Assembly: GCF_001274895.1 (NCBI RefSeq)
Contig: NZ_CP006841.1
Span: forward strand, 806,001 to 870,000
Length of the DNA: 64,000 bases
Origin: Corynebacterium lactis RW2-5
GTDB taxonomy: Bacteria; Actinomycetota; Actinomycetes; Mycobacteriales; Mycobacteriaceae
Reading direction: 5' to 3'
Made by a program: the position numbers and the translations under genes. Under the pieces are notes generated by a model. The model was not told the origin of the DNA. It did no database searches and was given only the letters and a program-made list of their open reading frames with translations. Positions within the stretch are counted from its first letter, which is position 1, and each line of letters starts with the position of its first letter. Below, one piece after another: positions 40,343 to 48,772 of the stretch.

Positions 40343-41507
40343 CGGAATTGTCCGCATTGTAGTCGACGACACCGCCTGTCTCGTACCCAGAGTGGCTAAG
40401 CGCCTGGACATTACGGTCGTCCCCGTCGGCCACAATGTCGCGGAGGACGAGGAAACGACCTCAGCGATTAGTCCGCTTTCCCTATGCGCGGCCTACGCCC
40501 GTGCGTTGGAGCGGTCCAGCTCTGATGCCGGGGATGCCGGCGTGGTCGCAATTCACATGAGTAAGGGGCTTTCCGCTACGTGGGCGAATGCTGTCACCGC
40601 GGCGGGAGTGCTCGAAGGCGTGACCGTCATCGACTCGGAAACTATCGGCGCGGGTCTGGGTGCCGCGGCTATTGCTGCCGCCAAGGCTGCCCGTGCCGGT
40701 GCCAGCAGGGAAGAGGTCGCCGACGTCGCACGCGATGTCCTCGAGCGCTACCGGCTGTGGTTTTATGTGCCAAAGCTGGAGCCGCTGCGCAAGGGCGGGC
40801 GCATACCAACCGGGCAGGCTGTTATCTCCACTGCACTGGCGATTAAACCAATTGTCGGGATTAAGGAGGGATCACTCGCGCTGGTCGCGAAGTGTCGCAC
40901 CGAGGCGAAGGTAAGGCAGCGGTTGGTCGAGTTCGCCTCTCAGACGGTCGAGCACAGTACCAACGTCGACCGTCCGACTCACGTGTTGCTGCACCACGCT
41001 GATGCCGCGGAGGAGGCGGAGGAGCTGCAGGCAATGCTGGCCGAGGCGCTTCCGGAGGGCACCCGCTTCAAGATCTTGCGCCTGCCCGATTCGATCGTCG
41101 CTCACACCGGCCCGGGAGCTTACGCCGTGGGGATTATCTCCGGGGGCTCGCCGGATACCTCCGCAATCGATTTCCACACTGAGCTGGGGGCCAGCGTCCT
41201 CCATTCGCTTGCCGACGGTGCCTCGGACTCGACCGCTGCCGGTGCGGCGGTGGCTTCCTCGGAGGATATAGACGGCAGCGCTACCGCCCGCGAGGCGGGG
41301 CAACGCACAGTTGTGACTGACGAGCAGGGGATGCCGCTGTTTACGACGGTCGCATCGAAGCTGCCGACGTGGAGTGAAAACCGTCGCCTGGCGATGGAGA
41401 AGGCCGACCGGTTGGCGAGGGCCATTGCTGACCTTCGCCGCCGGGATAAGTCGGATCCCGAGGGGGCGGCCTTCGGGCAGGAGCCGGATCAGGACGCTGC
41501 TTCGTAG
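40332..41507 (+). CDS. DegV-family fatty-acid-binding protein
   Basis: 391 residues from ATG 40332, which lies in the 3' end of the phosphatase gene (GGAGCGG just upstream). DegV proteins bind a fatty acid and hand it to fatty acid kinase. The N-terminal motif is VVDDTACLVP where many members have DSTA; IHMSKGLSATWANA and TVIDSETIGAGLGAAAIAA are typical, and the second half of the fold has LEPLRKGGRIPTG. After about residue 290 the C-terminus is long, with an Asp/Ser-rich stretch (DGASDSTAAGAAVASSEDIDG) that also holds a dispersed-word copy at 41207-41217. Confidence 0.88.
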   Translation: MPGDGIVRIVVDDTACLVPRVAKRLDITVVPVGHNVAEDEETTSAISPLSLCAAYARALERSSSDAGDAGVVAIHMSKGLSATWANAVTAAGVLEGVTVIDSETIGAGLGAAAIAAAKAARAGASREEVADVARDVLERYRLWFYVPKLEPLRKGGRIPTGQAVISTALAIKPIVGIKEGSLALVAKCRTEAKVRQRLVEFASQTVEHSTNVDRPTHVLLHHADAAEEAEELQAMLAEALPEGTRFKILRLPDSIVAHTGPGAYAVGIISGGSPDTSAIDFHTELGASVLHSLADGASDSTAAGAAVASSEDIDGSATAREAGQRTVVTDEQGMPLFTTVASKLPTWSENRRLAMEKADRLARAIADLRRRDKSDPEGAAFGQEPDQDAAS

Positions 41508-41589
41508 GCTGTTGTCCACAACCGCCGTATCCATCCACAGGCGGGATGTTTTCCGGCTGATGCGGCCGGGGCTGGGGCCTGGAGTCGGC

Positions 41590-41595
41590 TACAGT
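41590..41595 (+). promoter_or_regulatory. -10 box TACAGT of comEA (near-leaderless)
   Basis: TACAGT, 8 bases, then GTG 41604. It indicates that comEA-comEC have their own promoter within the operon region. Confidence 0.5.
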
Positions 41596-41603
41596 CACGG
41601 CCC

Positions 41604-42386
41604 GTGAGCACACTGCGCAAGAGACTGTCCGACTGCCTGGAGCCAATCGATGGCGATGAACAGCTGGCGATTGATTTTTCGACCCGTCGCCTGGCGTTGA
41701 CGCCGCGTGCCGCGTTCGCGCTGGTAATCGTGGCAGTCATGGTTGCGATGGGCAGCATCGCGGCGCTGTGGTGGCCGTCGTCAGACGCGGTGCAGATGCC
41801 GCCTCCGGCTGCATCCGATTCGGCCCCGCAGGTTGCGCCGACGTTGCAAGGCGGGGCCGGGGCGTCGTCAGGAGAAACGGGGTCAGGTGGCTCGACGGGA
41901 GCGGTAGGCGGCGGCCAGAACCAGAATCCGCCCGGACCTCTGGTCGTATCGGTGGTGGGGCTCGTCGCGAAGCCAGGGGTCGTCGAGGTGCGGCCCGGTG
42001 CGCGAGTCGTGGAGGCGATTGACAAGGCGGGAGGGCTTCTGCCGGAGGCGAATCCCGCGAGTGTTAATCTCGCAGCTCCGCTTGCTGACGGCCAGCAGAT
42101 CGTCGTCGGTGTCGAACCCGCGCCTGTGGCACCCGGAGGCGTAGGAGGTGCGGGTATTTCGGGCGCTGCGCCATCGGGGGCGACGCAATCGGGCGGGGCA
42201 ATCAATATCAACACCGCCACTGCAACGCAGCTGGAGGAGCTGCCGGGAATCGGTCCTGCGACGGCGACCAAGATAGTGGATTTCAGGGAGAAGAACGGCC
42301 CTTTCCCCAGCGTCGATGCGCTTGAGGAAGTTCCGGGGATCGGGCCGGCGAAGGTCGAGGCGCTCAAAGATGCGGCCACCGTCTAG
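41604..42386 (+). CDS. comEA: late competence protein ComEA, DNA-binding
   Basis: 260 residues. One N-terminal membrane helix (AAFALVIVAVMVAMGSIAALWW), a Gly/Pro/Ser linker, an SLBB domain (VVSVVGLVAKPGVVEVRPGARVVEAI) and two helix-hairpin-helix motifs at the C-terminus (LEELPGIGPATATKIV, LEEVPGIGPAKVEAL). In transformable bacteria it binds incoming double-stranded DNA outside the membrane. It overlaps comEC by 17 bases. No pilus genes (comG-type) occur in the window. Confidence 0.92.
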   Translation: MSTLRKRLSDCLEPIDGDEQLAIDFSTRRLALTPRAAFALVIVAVMVAMGSIAALWWPSSDAVQMPPPAASDSAPQVAPTLQGGAGASSGETGSGGSTGAVGGGQNQNPPGPLVVSVVGLVAKPGVVEVRPGARVVEAIDKAGGLLPEANPASVNLAAPLADGQQIVVGVEPAPVAPGGVGGAGISGAAPSGATQSGGAININTATATQLEELPGIGPATATKIVDFREKNGPFPSVDALEEVPGIGPAKVEALKDAATV

Positions 42387-44445
42387 CGAGAATCAGCTCC
42401 AACGCGCCAGAAGCGGCGTCGCTCCGGGATTGTTCGGCAGGGCTGCACTGGACATGCGGCTCGTCCCGACCGCGGCCCTCGTCTGGGCGACGGTAGCAGC
42501 GCAGGTGATGTTTCCGCGGGCGGGCCTCGGCGCCGCGTTGACGGTGTCGGGGCTGGGGCTCGTCGCTGCAATCACCGCGCTGTGGCCGAGGCTGACGACG
42601 AGCGGGAATATTCGAGCAATAATGTTCTTTTACCGGGCCCTGCCAACGCTCGTGGCTCCAGCGCTGGTGGTGGCTGTGGCGGCAATGTCGACGTGGATAA
42701 AGCTGCGCAGGGCACAGCAGCATCCATTGAGCGACGAAGTCGGTGGCGTGGCCGCGACTGAGTTTCGGCTGGCCAGCGACCCGGAGCTGACGCAATTCGG
42801 CTCCAGCGCCACCGCCACCGTGGAGGGGCTTCCCGGCAAAGTCGCCGTCTTCGGAGACGAGGCGCTCCTACATCTGCGCCGCGATACCGTGGTCGAGGCT
42901 TCCGCGGTGGTTAAGGAGTCGACGCGACCGTCGGTAGCCGGGCTGGAGTTGACAATTCGTGGCGAGCCCACGGTAATCCAGCCCGCCCAGGGCATATCCG
43001 CGCGGGTTCGGGAAACACTCCGGGATAGCTCCTCTGAACTTTGGTACGGTCCGGACCGCCTGTTTCCCGCGATGGCCATCGGCGACGAGAGTCGATTCAC
43101 CCCTGCGGACAAGACGATGCTCAATGACTCCGGGCTGTCACACCTGTCGGCGGTATCCGGGGCCAATGTCGCCCTCGTCGTCGGGGCGGTGATGCTGGCA
43201 ATGAGCTGGGCCGGGCCTCGGCTGCGCGTTGCGGCCGCAGCTGTAGTCCTGGCGAGTTTTGTCTCGGTCGTCGGGGCCGAGCCCTCCGTGCTGCGGGCGG
43301 CAGTGACCGGCACGGTGGGGCTGGTCGCAATTCTGATGGGACGCTCGGGGCAGTCGATTGCCGCGCTGTCCGCCGGGGTAATCGGCCTGGTTATCGCCTT
43401 CCCCGATCTGGCGGTTTCCGTGGGTTTCGCCCTGTCCGTTGCGGCGACCGCTGGCCTCGTACTCCTCGCGGAGCCACTGGCTCGCCGATTGATTCTCTAC
43501 CACCGGTTCGCCTCCCTGCCTGCGCCGATTGTCCGGGCGGTGGCGGTGGCCGTCGTCGCGCATTGCGTGACCGTTCCCGTGCTCGGGCTCTTGGTCGGCC
43601 AGGTTAGCAACGTGTCCCTGGTTGCTAATCTCCTCGCCGCTCCTGCGGTTGCTCCCGTGACCATCACCGGTTCTCTAGCGGCCTTCGCCGCAGCGCTCGG
43701 CCTGTCGTGGCTATCGACCGCGATGGCCTACCTCGCCGCCCCCTTCGCATGGTGGATCTACCACGTCGCGGCGGCCTTATCCTCTGCCGTCGCACCGGCC
43801 ACCGACACCCGCGGAATCGCCGTGTCCTGCCTGCTCACCGCCCTTTGCTTTACGACGCTCTGGCTATGGCCCGCCGTGATGACCAACGTGGCAGCGACCG
43901 CAGCGACCGCTACCGCGGTAGTCTTCGGCGTGACGAGCATCTTCGGCCTCGATATTCCCAGGGCAGCACCCGGGTGGAGCGCAGCGGTGTGCTGGGAGGA
44001 TAACGGCCCGGTCTTTATTATTTCCGTAGTCGATGCCAGGGGATCGCCGGCTCCGGCGCCACCGGCGCCGGGGAGTGTTGACCGCAGCGTGAGCCGTCGG
44101 TGTCGCCTGGCGCTGGGGCTGAGTCAAGTACGGGCCCGTCAGGTCACGGCTGCCCAGGCACGCGCGAAGGTGGTGGAGTCGCCGTCCTATGTGGACAAGG
44201 CTGCGGTGGGGCAGACGTCGGCAAGCGAAAGTGAGCCCCTGTGGTTTGTGGCGGTTGAGTGCGGCAGGCGCGTCCGGCAGGTGGTGTTGACTCCGCAGGG
44301 AACTCCCTTAGTGTGCCCCGTCAGGGATGGGCCTCAGACGCTGTATCCTGATGGCAGCGTATGGCGGGGAGCTCATGGTTCCGACACGTGGCAGCGTAGA
44401 ATTTACGGCAATGGAACCAACGCGAGAGTCGACGTTGGACTATAG
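42370..44445 (+). CDS. comEC: ComEC/Rec2-family channel protein without the metallo-beta-lactamase domain
   Basis: 691 residues from ATG 42370, overlapping comEA. ComEC is the inner-membrane channel for single-stranded DNA. Present: N-terminal helices, the OB-fold-like soluble loop, and the Competence domain with about ten helices including LNDSGLSHLSAVSGANVALVVG. After the last helix (near 545) the protein continues with about 150 residues that lack any HxHxDH motif, so the C-terminal nuclease-like domain of classical ComEC is missing or replaced. Pro/Ala-rich and Cys-containing segments (AVCWEDNGP, VAVECGRRV) are seen. The tail contains a dispersed word (44216-44226). Confidence 0.9.
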   Translation: MRPPSSENQLQRARSGVAPGLFGRAALDMRLVPTAALVWATVAAQVMFPRAGLGAALTVSGLGLVAAITALWPRLTTSGNIRAIMFFYRALPTLVAPALVVAVAAMSTWIKLRRAQQHPLSDEVGGVAATEFRLASDPELTQFGSSATATVEGLPGKVAVFGDEALLHLRRDTVVEASAVVKESTRPSVAGLELTIRGEPTVIQPAQGISARVRETLRDSSSELWYGPDRLFPAMAIGDESRFTPADKTMLNDSGLSHLSAVSGANVALVVGAVMLAMSWAGPRLRVAAAAVVLASFVSVVGAEPSVLRAAVTGTVGLVAILMGRSGQSIAALSAGVIGLVIAFPDLAVSVGFALSVAATAGLVLLAEPLARRLILYHRFASLPAPIVRAVAVAVVAHCVTVPVLGLLVGQVSNVSLVANLLAAPAVAPVTITGSLAAFAAALGLSWLSTAMAYLAAPFAWWIYHVAAALSSAVAPATDTRGIAVSCLLTALCFTTLWLWPAVMTNVAATAATATAVVFGVTSIFGLDIPRAAPGWSAAVCWEDNGPVFIISVVDARGSPAPAPPAPGSVDRSVSRRCRLALGLSQVRARQVTAAQARAKVVESPSYVDKAAVGQTSASESEPLWFVAVECGRRVRQVVLTPQGTPLVCPVRDGPQTLYPDGSVWRGAHGSDTWQRRIYGNGTNARVDVGL

Positions 44446-44453
44446 CACCGGGG

Positions 44454-45476
44454 GTGCCTCCCCGGCCGATGGCAGGAGGATGTCGCTTGGGAGCCGCGTC
44501 GCCCGTGAATCTCATTGTGGGCAAGGAAGAGCTGCTGAAAGATCGTGCTCGGCTCGCGATTGTCGCTGCCGTCCGCGCAGCTGCGGCCACCGAATCCGAT
44601 CCGGGAGGACGCTCGGTTCCCGTGACGACAATCCGCGCTGGCGACATGACTGCGGTGGACGCAGTGGAACTATTTAGCCCATCGCTATTCGGTGATGACC
44701 GCATCATCGTCGTGACGGACTGCAACGACGCGGGCAAGGAACCCGCCGCGCTGCTGATGGGCGCGGTGAAAGACCCCGCGCCGGGCATCACCCTAATCCT
44801 GCTGCACAGCGGCGAGGGGCGGCAGAAGAAAATGGTGGCGGACCTGCGGAAGATGGGGGTTCGCTTCTTCGAGGCGCAACCTTTGAAGAAGGGCGACCTA
44901 CCCGGTTTCGTAGGCGAGGAGTTCGCGTCGCACGGGGTAAAAGTGCGCCGCGATGTGATCGACACCGTGCTGGACGCAGTCGGCAGCGACCTGAGGGAAC
45001 TGGCCACCGCAATCTCGCAGCTGTGCGCCGATACTGCGGGAAAGGTAACGGCGGAGGCGGTGCGCACCTACTACGGCGCATCCGCGGAGGTCTCGGGTTT
45101 CGAGATTGCCGAGCTGGCACTGCGCGGGAACGGGGGACAGGCGCTGGCGAAGATGCGACGCGCCCTGCAGCTGGGAATGGCAGCCCCGCTGCTGGCCGCA
45201 GCCCTGACGGGAATGGTCGGAGACGTAGCGCGTCTGCACGGGGCGCGGGGTATCAACGCGCGCCGGGACGCGCACCGATACGGGATGCCGCCGTGGAAGC
45301 TGGAAAAGACGCAGCGGCTGGCATCGGCCTGGTCGACGCCTGCGATCGCGAGGGCCGTAGTGGTCGCGGCTCAGCTGGACGCGGATACGAAGGGAGCGTC
45401 TGCGACTCCGGAGGTATCTCTGGAGCGCTCGGTAGTGGAGATCGCTCGCCTAGCGCAGCAGTCGCACCGCAGGTAA
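44454..45476 (+). CDS. holA: DNA polymerase III subunit delta
   Basis: 340 residues from GTG 44454. Clamp-loader subunit that opens the sliding clamp. Typical parts: LIVGKEELLKDRA, the SLFGDDRIIVVTDC segment, and the C-terminal collar (LERSVVEIARLAQQSHR). TATAGC (44441-44446) sits 7 bases before the GTG, giving a leaderless start; ATG 44469 is a shorter alternative. The comEA-comEC-holA order is common in actinobacteria. Confidence 0.92.
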   Translation: MPPRPMAGGCRLGAASPVNLIVGKEELLKDRARLAIVAAVRAAAATESDPGGRSVPVTTIRAGDMTAVDAVELFSPSLFGDDRIIVVTDCNDAGKEPAALLMGAVKDPAPGITLILLHSGEGRQKKMVADLRKMGVRFFEAQPLKKGDLPGFVGEEFASHGVKVRRDVIDTVLDAVGSDLRELATAISQLCADTAGKVTAEAVRTYYGASAEVSGFEIAELALRGNGGQALAKMRRALQLGMAAPLLAAALTGMVGDVARLHGARGINARRDAHRYGMPPWKLEKTQRLASAWSTPAIARAVVVAAQLDADTKGASATPEVSLERSVVEIARLAQQSHRR

Positions 45477-45490
45477 GCGGGAATAAAAGC

Positions 45491-45529
45491 AAAAACGCCG
45501 CCCCCCACGGAACGTGGGGGAGGACGGCG
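45491..45529 (-). terminator. intrinsic terminator of rpsT
   Basis: Read on the minus strand: CGCCGTCCTCCCCCAC pairs with GTGGGGGGCGGCG (small bulge) and is followed by TTTTT. It also lies just past holA. Confidence 0.82.
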
Positions 45530-45593
45530 CTTCATTCACGGCGCAAGATGCCGGAAATACCTCAAAAGCCGGCGCTAGGCCAGGCCGTGAGAA

Positions 45594-45860
45594 TTAACCC
45601 TCGAGCTTGTTGAAAGCCTTGGCCATACCGGACTTCTTGTTAGCCGCGGTGTTGCGGTGGAAGACGCCCTTGGTGACAGCCTTGTCCAGCTTGCGGGAAG
45701 CAACGCGCAGCTGAGCCTCAGCAGCAGCCTTGTCGCCGGCCTCAACAGCAGCGCGGAACTTGCGGATCTCGGTACGGACTGCGGAGCGGATCGACTGGTT
45801 GCGCAGGCGAGCCTTCTCGTTGGTCTTAACGCGCTTGATCTGGGACTTGATGTTTGCCAT
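45594..45860 (-). CDS. rpsT: 30S ribosomal protein S20
   Basis: 88 residues. It binds 16S r[24 protein letters not shown] and the C-terminal [21 protein letters not shown] are diagnostic. AGAGG precedes the ATG. Opposite in strand to holA; the terminator at 45491-45529 closes it. Confidence 0.97.
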   Translation of the reverse strand: MANIKSQIKRVKTNEKARLRNQSIRSAVRTEIRKFRAAVEAGDKAAAEAQLRVASRKLDKAVTKGVFHRNTAANKKSGMAKAFNKLEG

Positions 45861-46145
45861 CGTGAATACCTCTTGTATCCGTAGTAGTTGGGATTGCCAC
45901 CGACACCACCAAAATTCCTATTTGGCCACCGTTATTCCCTCATCAACCTCGCCCCGATCTCGCCGGGGGTGATTAGCCGTGAAAGGGAAACTCTAAAACG
46001 GCGCAACCGATGAAAAACGCGAACCCAAGGTCCTGCCCGCGCACATCAGTCAAGAGTCCGTGTGGACAACTCGAAAAACTCTAGCACAAAAGGCGCACAA
46101 CCCCTAACCAGGGCTATTGTGTAGGCGGCACTGTCCCACCTGGGC
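45861..46145. other. 285-base gap upstream of rpsT
   Basis: Holds the rpsT promoter on the minus strand and the 3' flank of the PemK-like gene. No gene supported. Confidence 0.4.
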
Positions 46146-46766
46146 CTAGCTCCAGCCGTAGTCCGCGCGCAAGCGCGCTGCGATGAGATCGAAGCGCTTG
46201 CGCGGCATCACTGCGCCTGCGCGGCGAATCCCGGATTCCGGGACCTCTAGGATGCGGTCGACGCGGACCCACGACGGCTTCGGGTCGACGTTCCAGGAGC
46301 CACTGCCGATGGAAATCCATTCCGGCTGGTCAGCGTGCTCCTGTCTGGAAGAAATGAGCATGCCCAAAAGGTTCTGGTTCTGGCGTCCGATAACCACCAC
46401 GGCGCGCTCTCTCAGCGGTGCATTTTCGCCCTCCAGCTGGACCGGGATCCACACCACTTCTCCCGGATCGGCCTGGCCGTCCATGTCCGGGGCATAAACA
46501 ATCGTGCGCGCCAGCTCGGCACTTGGCCGGGCAACCGTTGCGGGTTCACGGTGGCTCAACATTGCCTCGGAAGAGTCGTCGGAAAGCGAGCCTGTGGTGC
46601 CCAAGCCGAGCAGTGAGTTGAGCTGCTCGAGCGCCCCATCCAGAGAGTCCGGGCCACGGAACCACTCGGTTCCAGCGAAAAGGCGCCTGCCGAAACGACG
46701 GCGGACTCGTCGGATCCATCTGTCGCGGGAAGCGTCGTCGGAATCGGTGTGGGAAGTGGGGCTCAT
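46146..46766 (-). CDS. PemK/MazF-like family protein without visible antitoxin
   Basis: 206 residues from ATG 46766; TAGACT lies 8 bases upstream on the minus strand. The C-terminal half (about 95-205) has the PemK fold signature GEVVWIPVQLEGENAPLRERAVVVIGRQNQNLLGMLISS, i.e. the G-x-V-W strand and 'RP..V' strand of MazF toxins, but with an ~90-residue N-terminal extension that is basic then polar. A homologue next to lepA occurs in mycobacteria, which argues for a conserved role unlike a mobile toxin. No antitoxin frame is present. A dispersed word lies at 46577-46587. Confidence 0.75.
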   Translation of the reverse strand: MSPTSHTDSDDASRDRWIRRVRRRFGRRLFAGTEWFRGPDSLDGALEQLNSLLGLGTTGSLSDDSSEAMLSHREPATVARPSAELARTIVYAPDMDGQADPGEVVWIPVQLEGENAPLRERAVVVIGRQNQNLLGMLISSRQEHADQPEWISIGSGSWNVDPKPSWVRVDRILEVPESGIRRAGAVMPRKRFDLIAARLRADYGWS

Positions 46767-46911
46767 GGTGACCAAGTCTAGTGGCTAAGTGTGCAAGTGC
46801 TGTTTAGTGCGGGGCAAATCAGTAGGTAGTATTAGCCGTGACTGGAGGCTGCGCGTGATGCTCGTGTAGGCCCTTTTTGACCCCTTTCGAGATTTTCGGA
46901 GTAGACCCAAC

Positions 46912-48756
46912 GTGACCAAGAATTTTGCGGAGCAGACTTTTACGGACCCGGCAAGGATTCGCAATTTCTGCATCATTGCGCACATTGACCACGGCAAGTC
47001 CACTCTGGCGGACCGTATCCTGCAGTTGTCCGGCGTGGTGGAAGCGCGTGATATGCGCGACCAGTACCTGGACAACATGGATATTGAGCGCGAGCGCGGC
47101 ATCACCATCAAGGCGCAGAACGTACGCCTGCCGTGGGTGCCCAAGACCGGTGAGCACGCGGGCGAGGAGATTGTCCTACACCTGATTGATACGCCTGGCC
47201 ACGTCGACTTCACCTACGAGGTCTCGCGTGCACTCGAGGCGTGTGAAGGCGCGATTCTGCTTGTCGACGCCGCCCAAGGCATCGAAGCGCAGACCCTGGC
47301 GAACCTGTACCTCGCCATGGAAAATGACCTGGAAATCATTCCGGTCCTGAACAAAATCGACCTGCCGGCCGCAGATCCGGAGAAGTACGCAGACGAGATT
47401 GCGCACATCATCGGCTGCGAGCCGGAGGATGTCCTGCGCGTTTCCGGAAAGACCGGCGAGGGCGTTGAGGAGCTGCTCGACCGCGTCTGCGACCTGGTTC
47501 CGGCGCCGGTCGGCAACCCGGACGCGCCTGCTCGCGCCATGATTTTCGACTCCGTCTACGACACCTACCGTGGCGTGGTCACCTACATCCGTGTGGTTGA
47601 TGGCCAGCTGAAGCCGCGCGATGTCATCCAGATGATGTCCACGGGTGCGAAGCACGAGCTGTTGGAGATCGGCGTGGTCTCACCACAGCCTAAGAAGTGC
47701 TCTGGCCTGGGCGTCGGTGAGGTGGGCTACCTCATTACCGGCGTGAAGGACGTCCGTCAGTCGAAGGTCGGCGATACCGTCACCCTGAATTCGAAGCCCG
47801 CCGAGGAGCCGCTCGAGGGGTACGAGGACCCGAAGCCGATGGTCTACTCGGGCCTGTTCCCAATCTCTCAGGCGGACTATCCCGACCTGCGCGACGCACT
47901 GGAAAAGCTCCAGCTTAACGACGCCTCCCTGACCTTCGAGCCCGAGACTTCTGTGGCGCTCGGCTTCGGTTTCCGCGGCGGCTTCCTGGGCCTGCTGCAC
48001 ATGGAAATCACCCGTGCGCGCCTGGAGCGCGAATTCGACCTGGACCTGATTTCCACCGCGCCGAACGTTGTCTACCGCGTGGTCGCAGAGGACGGCTCGG
48101 AGATCACCGTCCATAACCCGAGCGACTGGCCGGAGGGCAAGCTGCGCGAGGTCTATGAGCCCGTGGTCAAGTGTACGATTATCGTGCCAAGTGATTTCGT
48201 GGGCACCACCATGGAGCTGTGCCAGCAAAAGCGCGGTGAAATGGGCGGCATGGACTACCTGTCCGAAGATCGCGTCGAGCTGCGCTACAAGATGCCGCTG
48301 GGCGAGATTATCTTCGACTTCTTCGACATGCTGAAGTCCCGCACCAAGGGCTACGCCTCCCTGAACTACGAGGAGGCCGGCGAGCAGCTGGCGGACCTGG
48401 TCAAGGTCGATATTCTGCTGCAGGGAGAGGCCGTGGATGCTTTCTCCGCGATTGTTCACCGAGACAACGCGCAGTGGTACGGCAACAAGATGACCAAGAA
48501 GCTGCGTGAGCTGATCCCCCGCCAGCAGTTCGAGGTGCCGGTTCAGGCCGCTATTGGCTCGAAGATTATCGCCCGCGAGAATATCCGTGCGCTACGCAAG
48601 GACGTTCTGGCTAAGTGCTACGGCGGCGATATCTCCCGTAAGCGCAAGCTGCTGGAGAAGCAGAAGGCCGGTAAGAAGCGCATGAAGAACATCGGCTCGG
48701 TGTCGGTACCGCAGGAGGCATTCGTGGCGGCACTGAGCACGGACGAGGGGAAGTAG
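46912..48756 (+). CDS. lepA: elongation factor 4 (LepA), back-translocating GTPase
   Basis: 614 residues from GTG 46912. A ribosome-dependent GTPase affecting initiation and elongation fidelity. G1 [11 protein letters not shown]2 RERGITIK, G3 DTPGHVDF and G4 NKIDLP are present, followed by the EF-G-like domains and the LepA-specific C-terminal domain ([26 protein letters not shown]). No good ribosome site is visible. A run of ten G follows 6 bases after the stop codon. Confidence 0.96.
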   Translation: MTKNFAEQTFTDPARIRNFCIIAHIDHGKSTLADRILQLSGVVEARDMRDQYLDNMDIERERGITIKAQNVRLPWVPKTGEHAGEEIVLHLIDTPGHVDFTYEVSRALEACEGAILLVDAAQGIEAQTLANLYLAMENDLEIIPVLNKIDLPAADPEKYADEIAHIIGCEPEDVLRVSGKTGEGVEELLDRVCDLVPAPVGNPDAPARAMIFDSVYDTYRGVVTYIRVVDGQLKPRDVIQMMSTGAKHELLEIGVVSPQPKKCSGLGVGEVGYLITGVKDVRQSKVGDTVTLNSKPAEEPLEGYEDPKPMVYSGLFPISQADYPDLRDALEKLQLNDASLTFEPETSVALGFGFRGGFLGLLHMEITRARLEREFDLDLISTAPNVVYRVVAEDGSEITVHNPSDWPEGKLREVYEPVVKCTIIVPSDFVGTTMELCQQKRGEMGGMDYLSEDRVELRYKMPLGEIIFDFFDMLKSRTKGYASLNYEEAGEQLADLVKVDILLQGEAVDAFSAIVHRDNAQWYGNKMTKKLRELIPRQQFEVPVQAAIGSKIIARENIRALRKDVLAKCYGGDISRKRKLLEKQKAGKKRMKNIGSVSVPQEAFVAALSTDEGK

Positions 48757-48762
48757 GACGCA

Positions 48763-48772
48763 GGGGGGGGGG
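48763..48772. repeat. G10 homopolymer between lepA and the GIY-YIG gene
   Basis: Ten consecutive G, abutting the stop codon of the minus-strand gene (48773). The longest homopolymer I noticed here. Confidence 0.85.
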
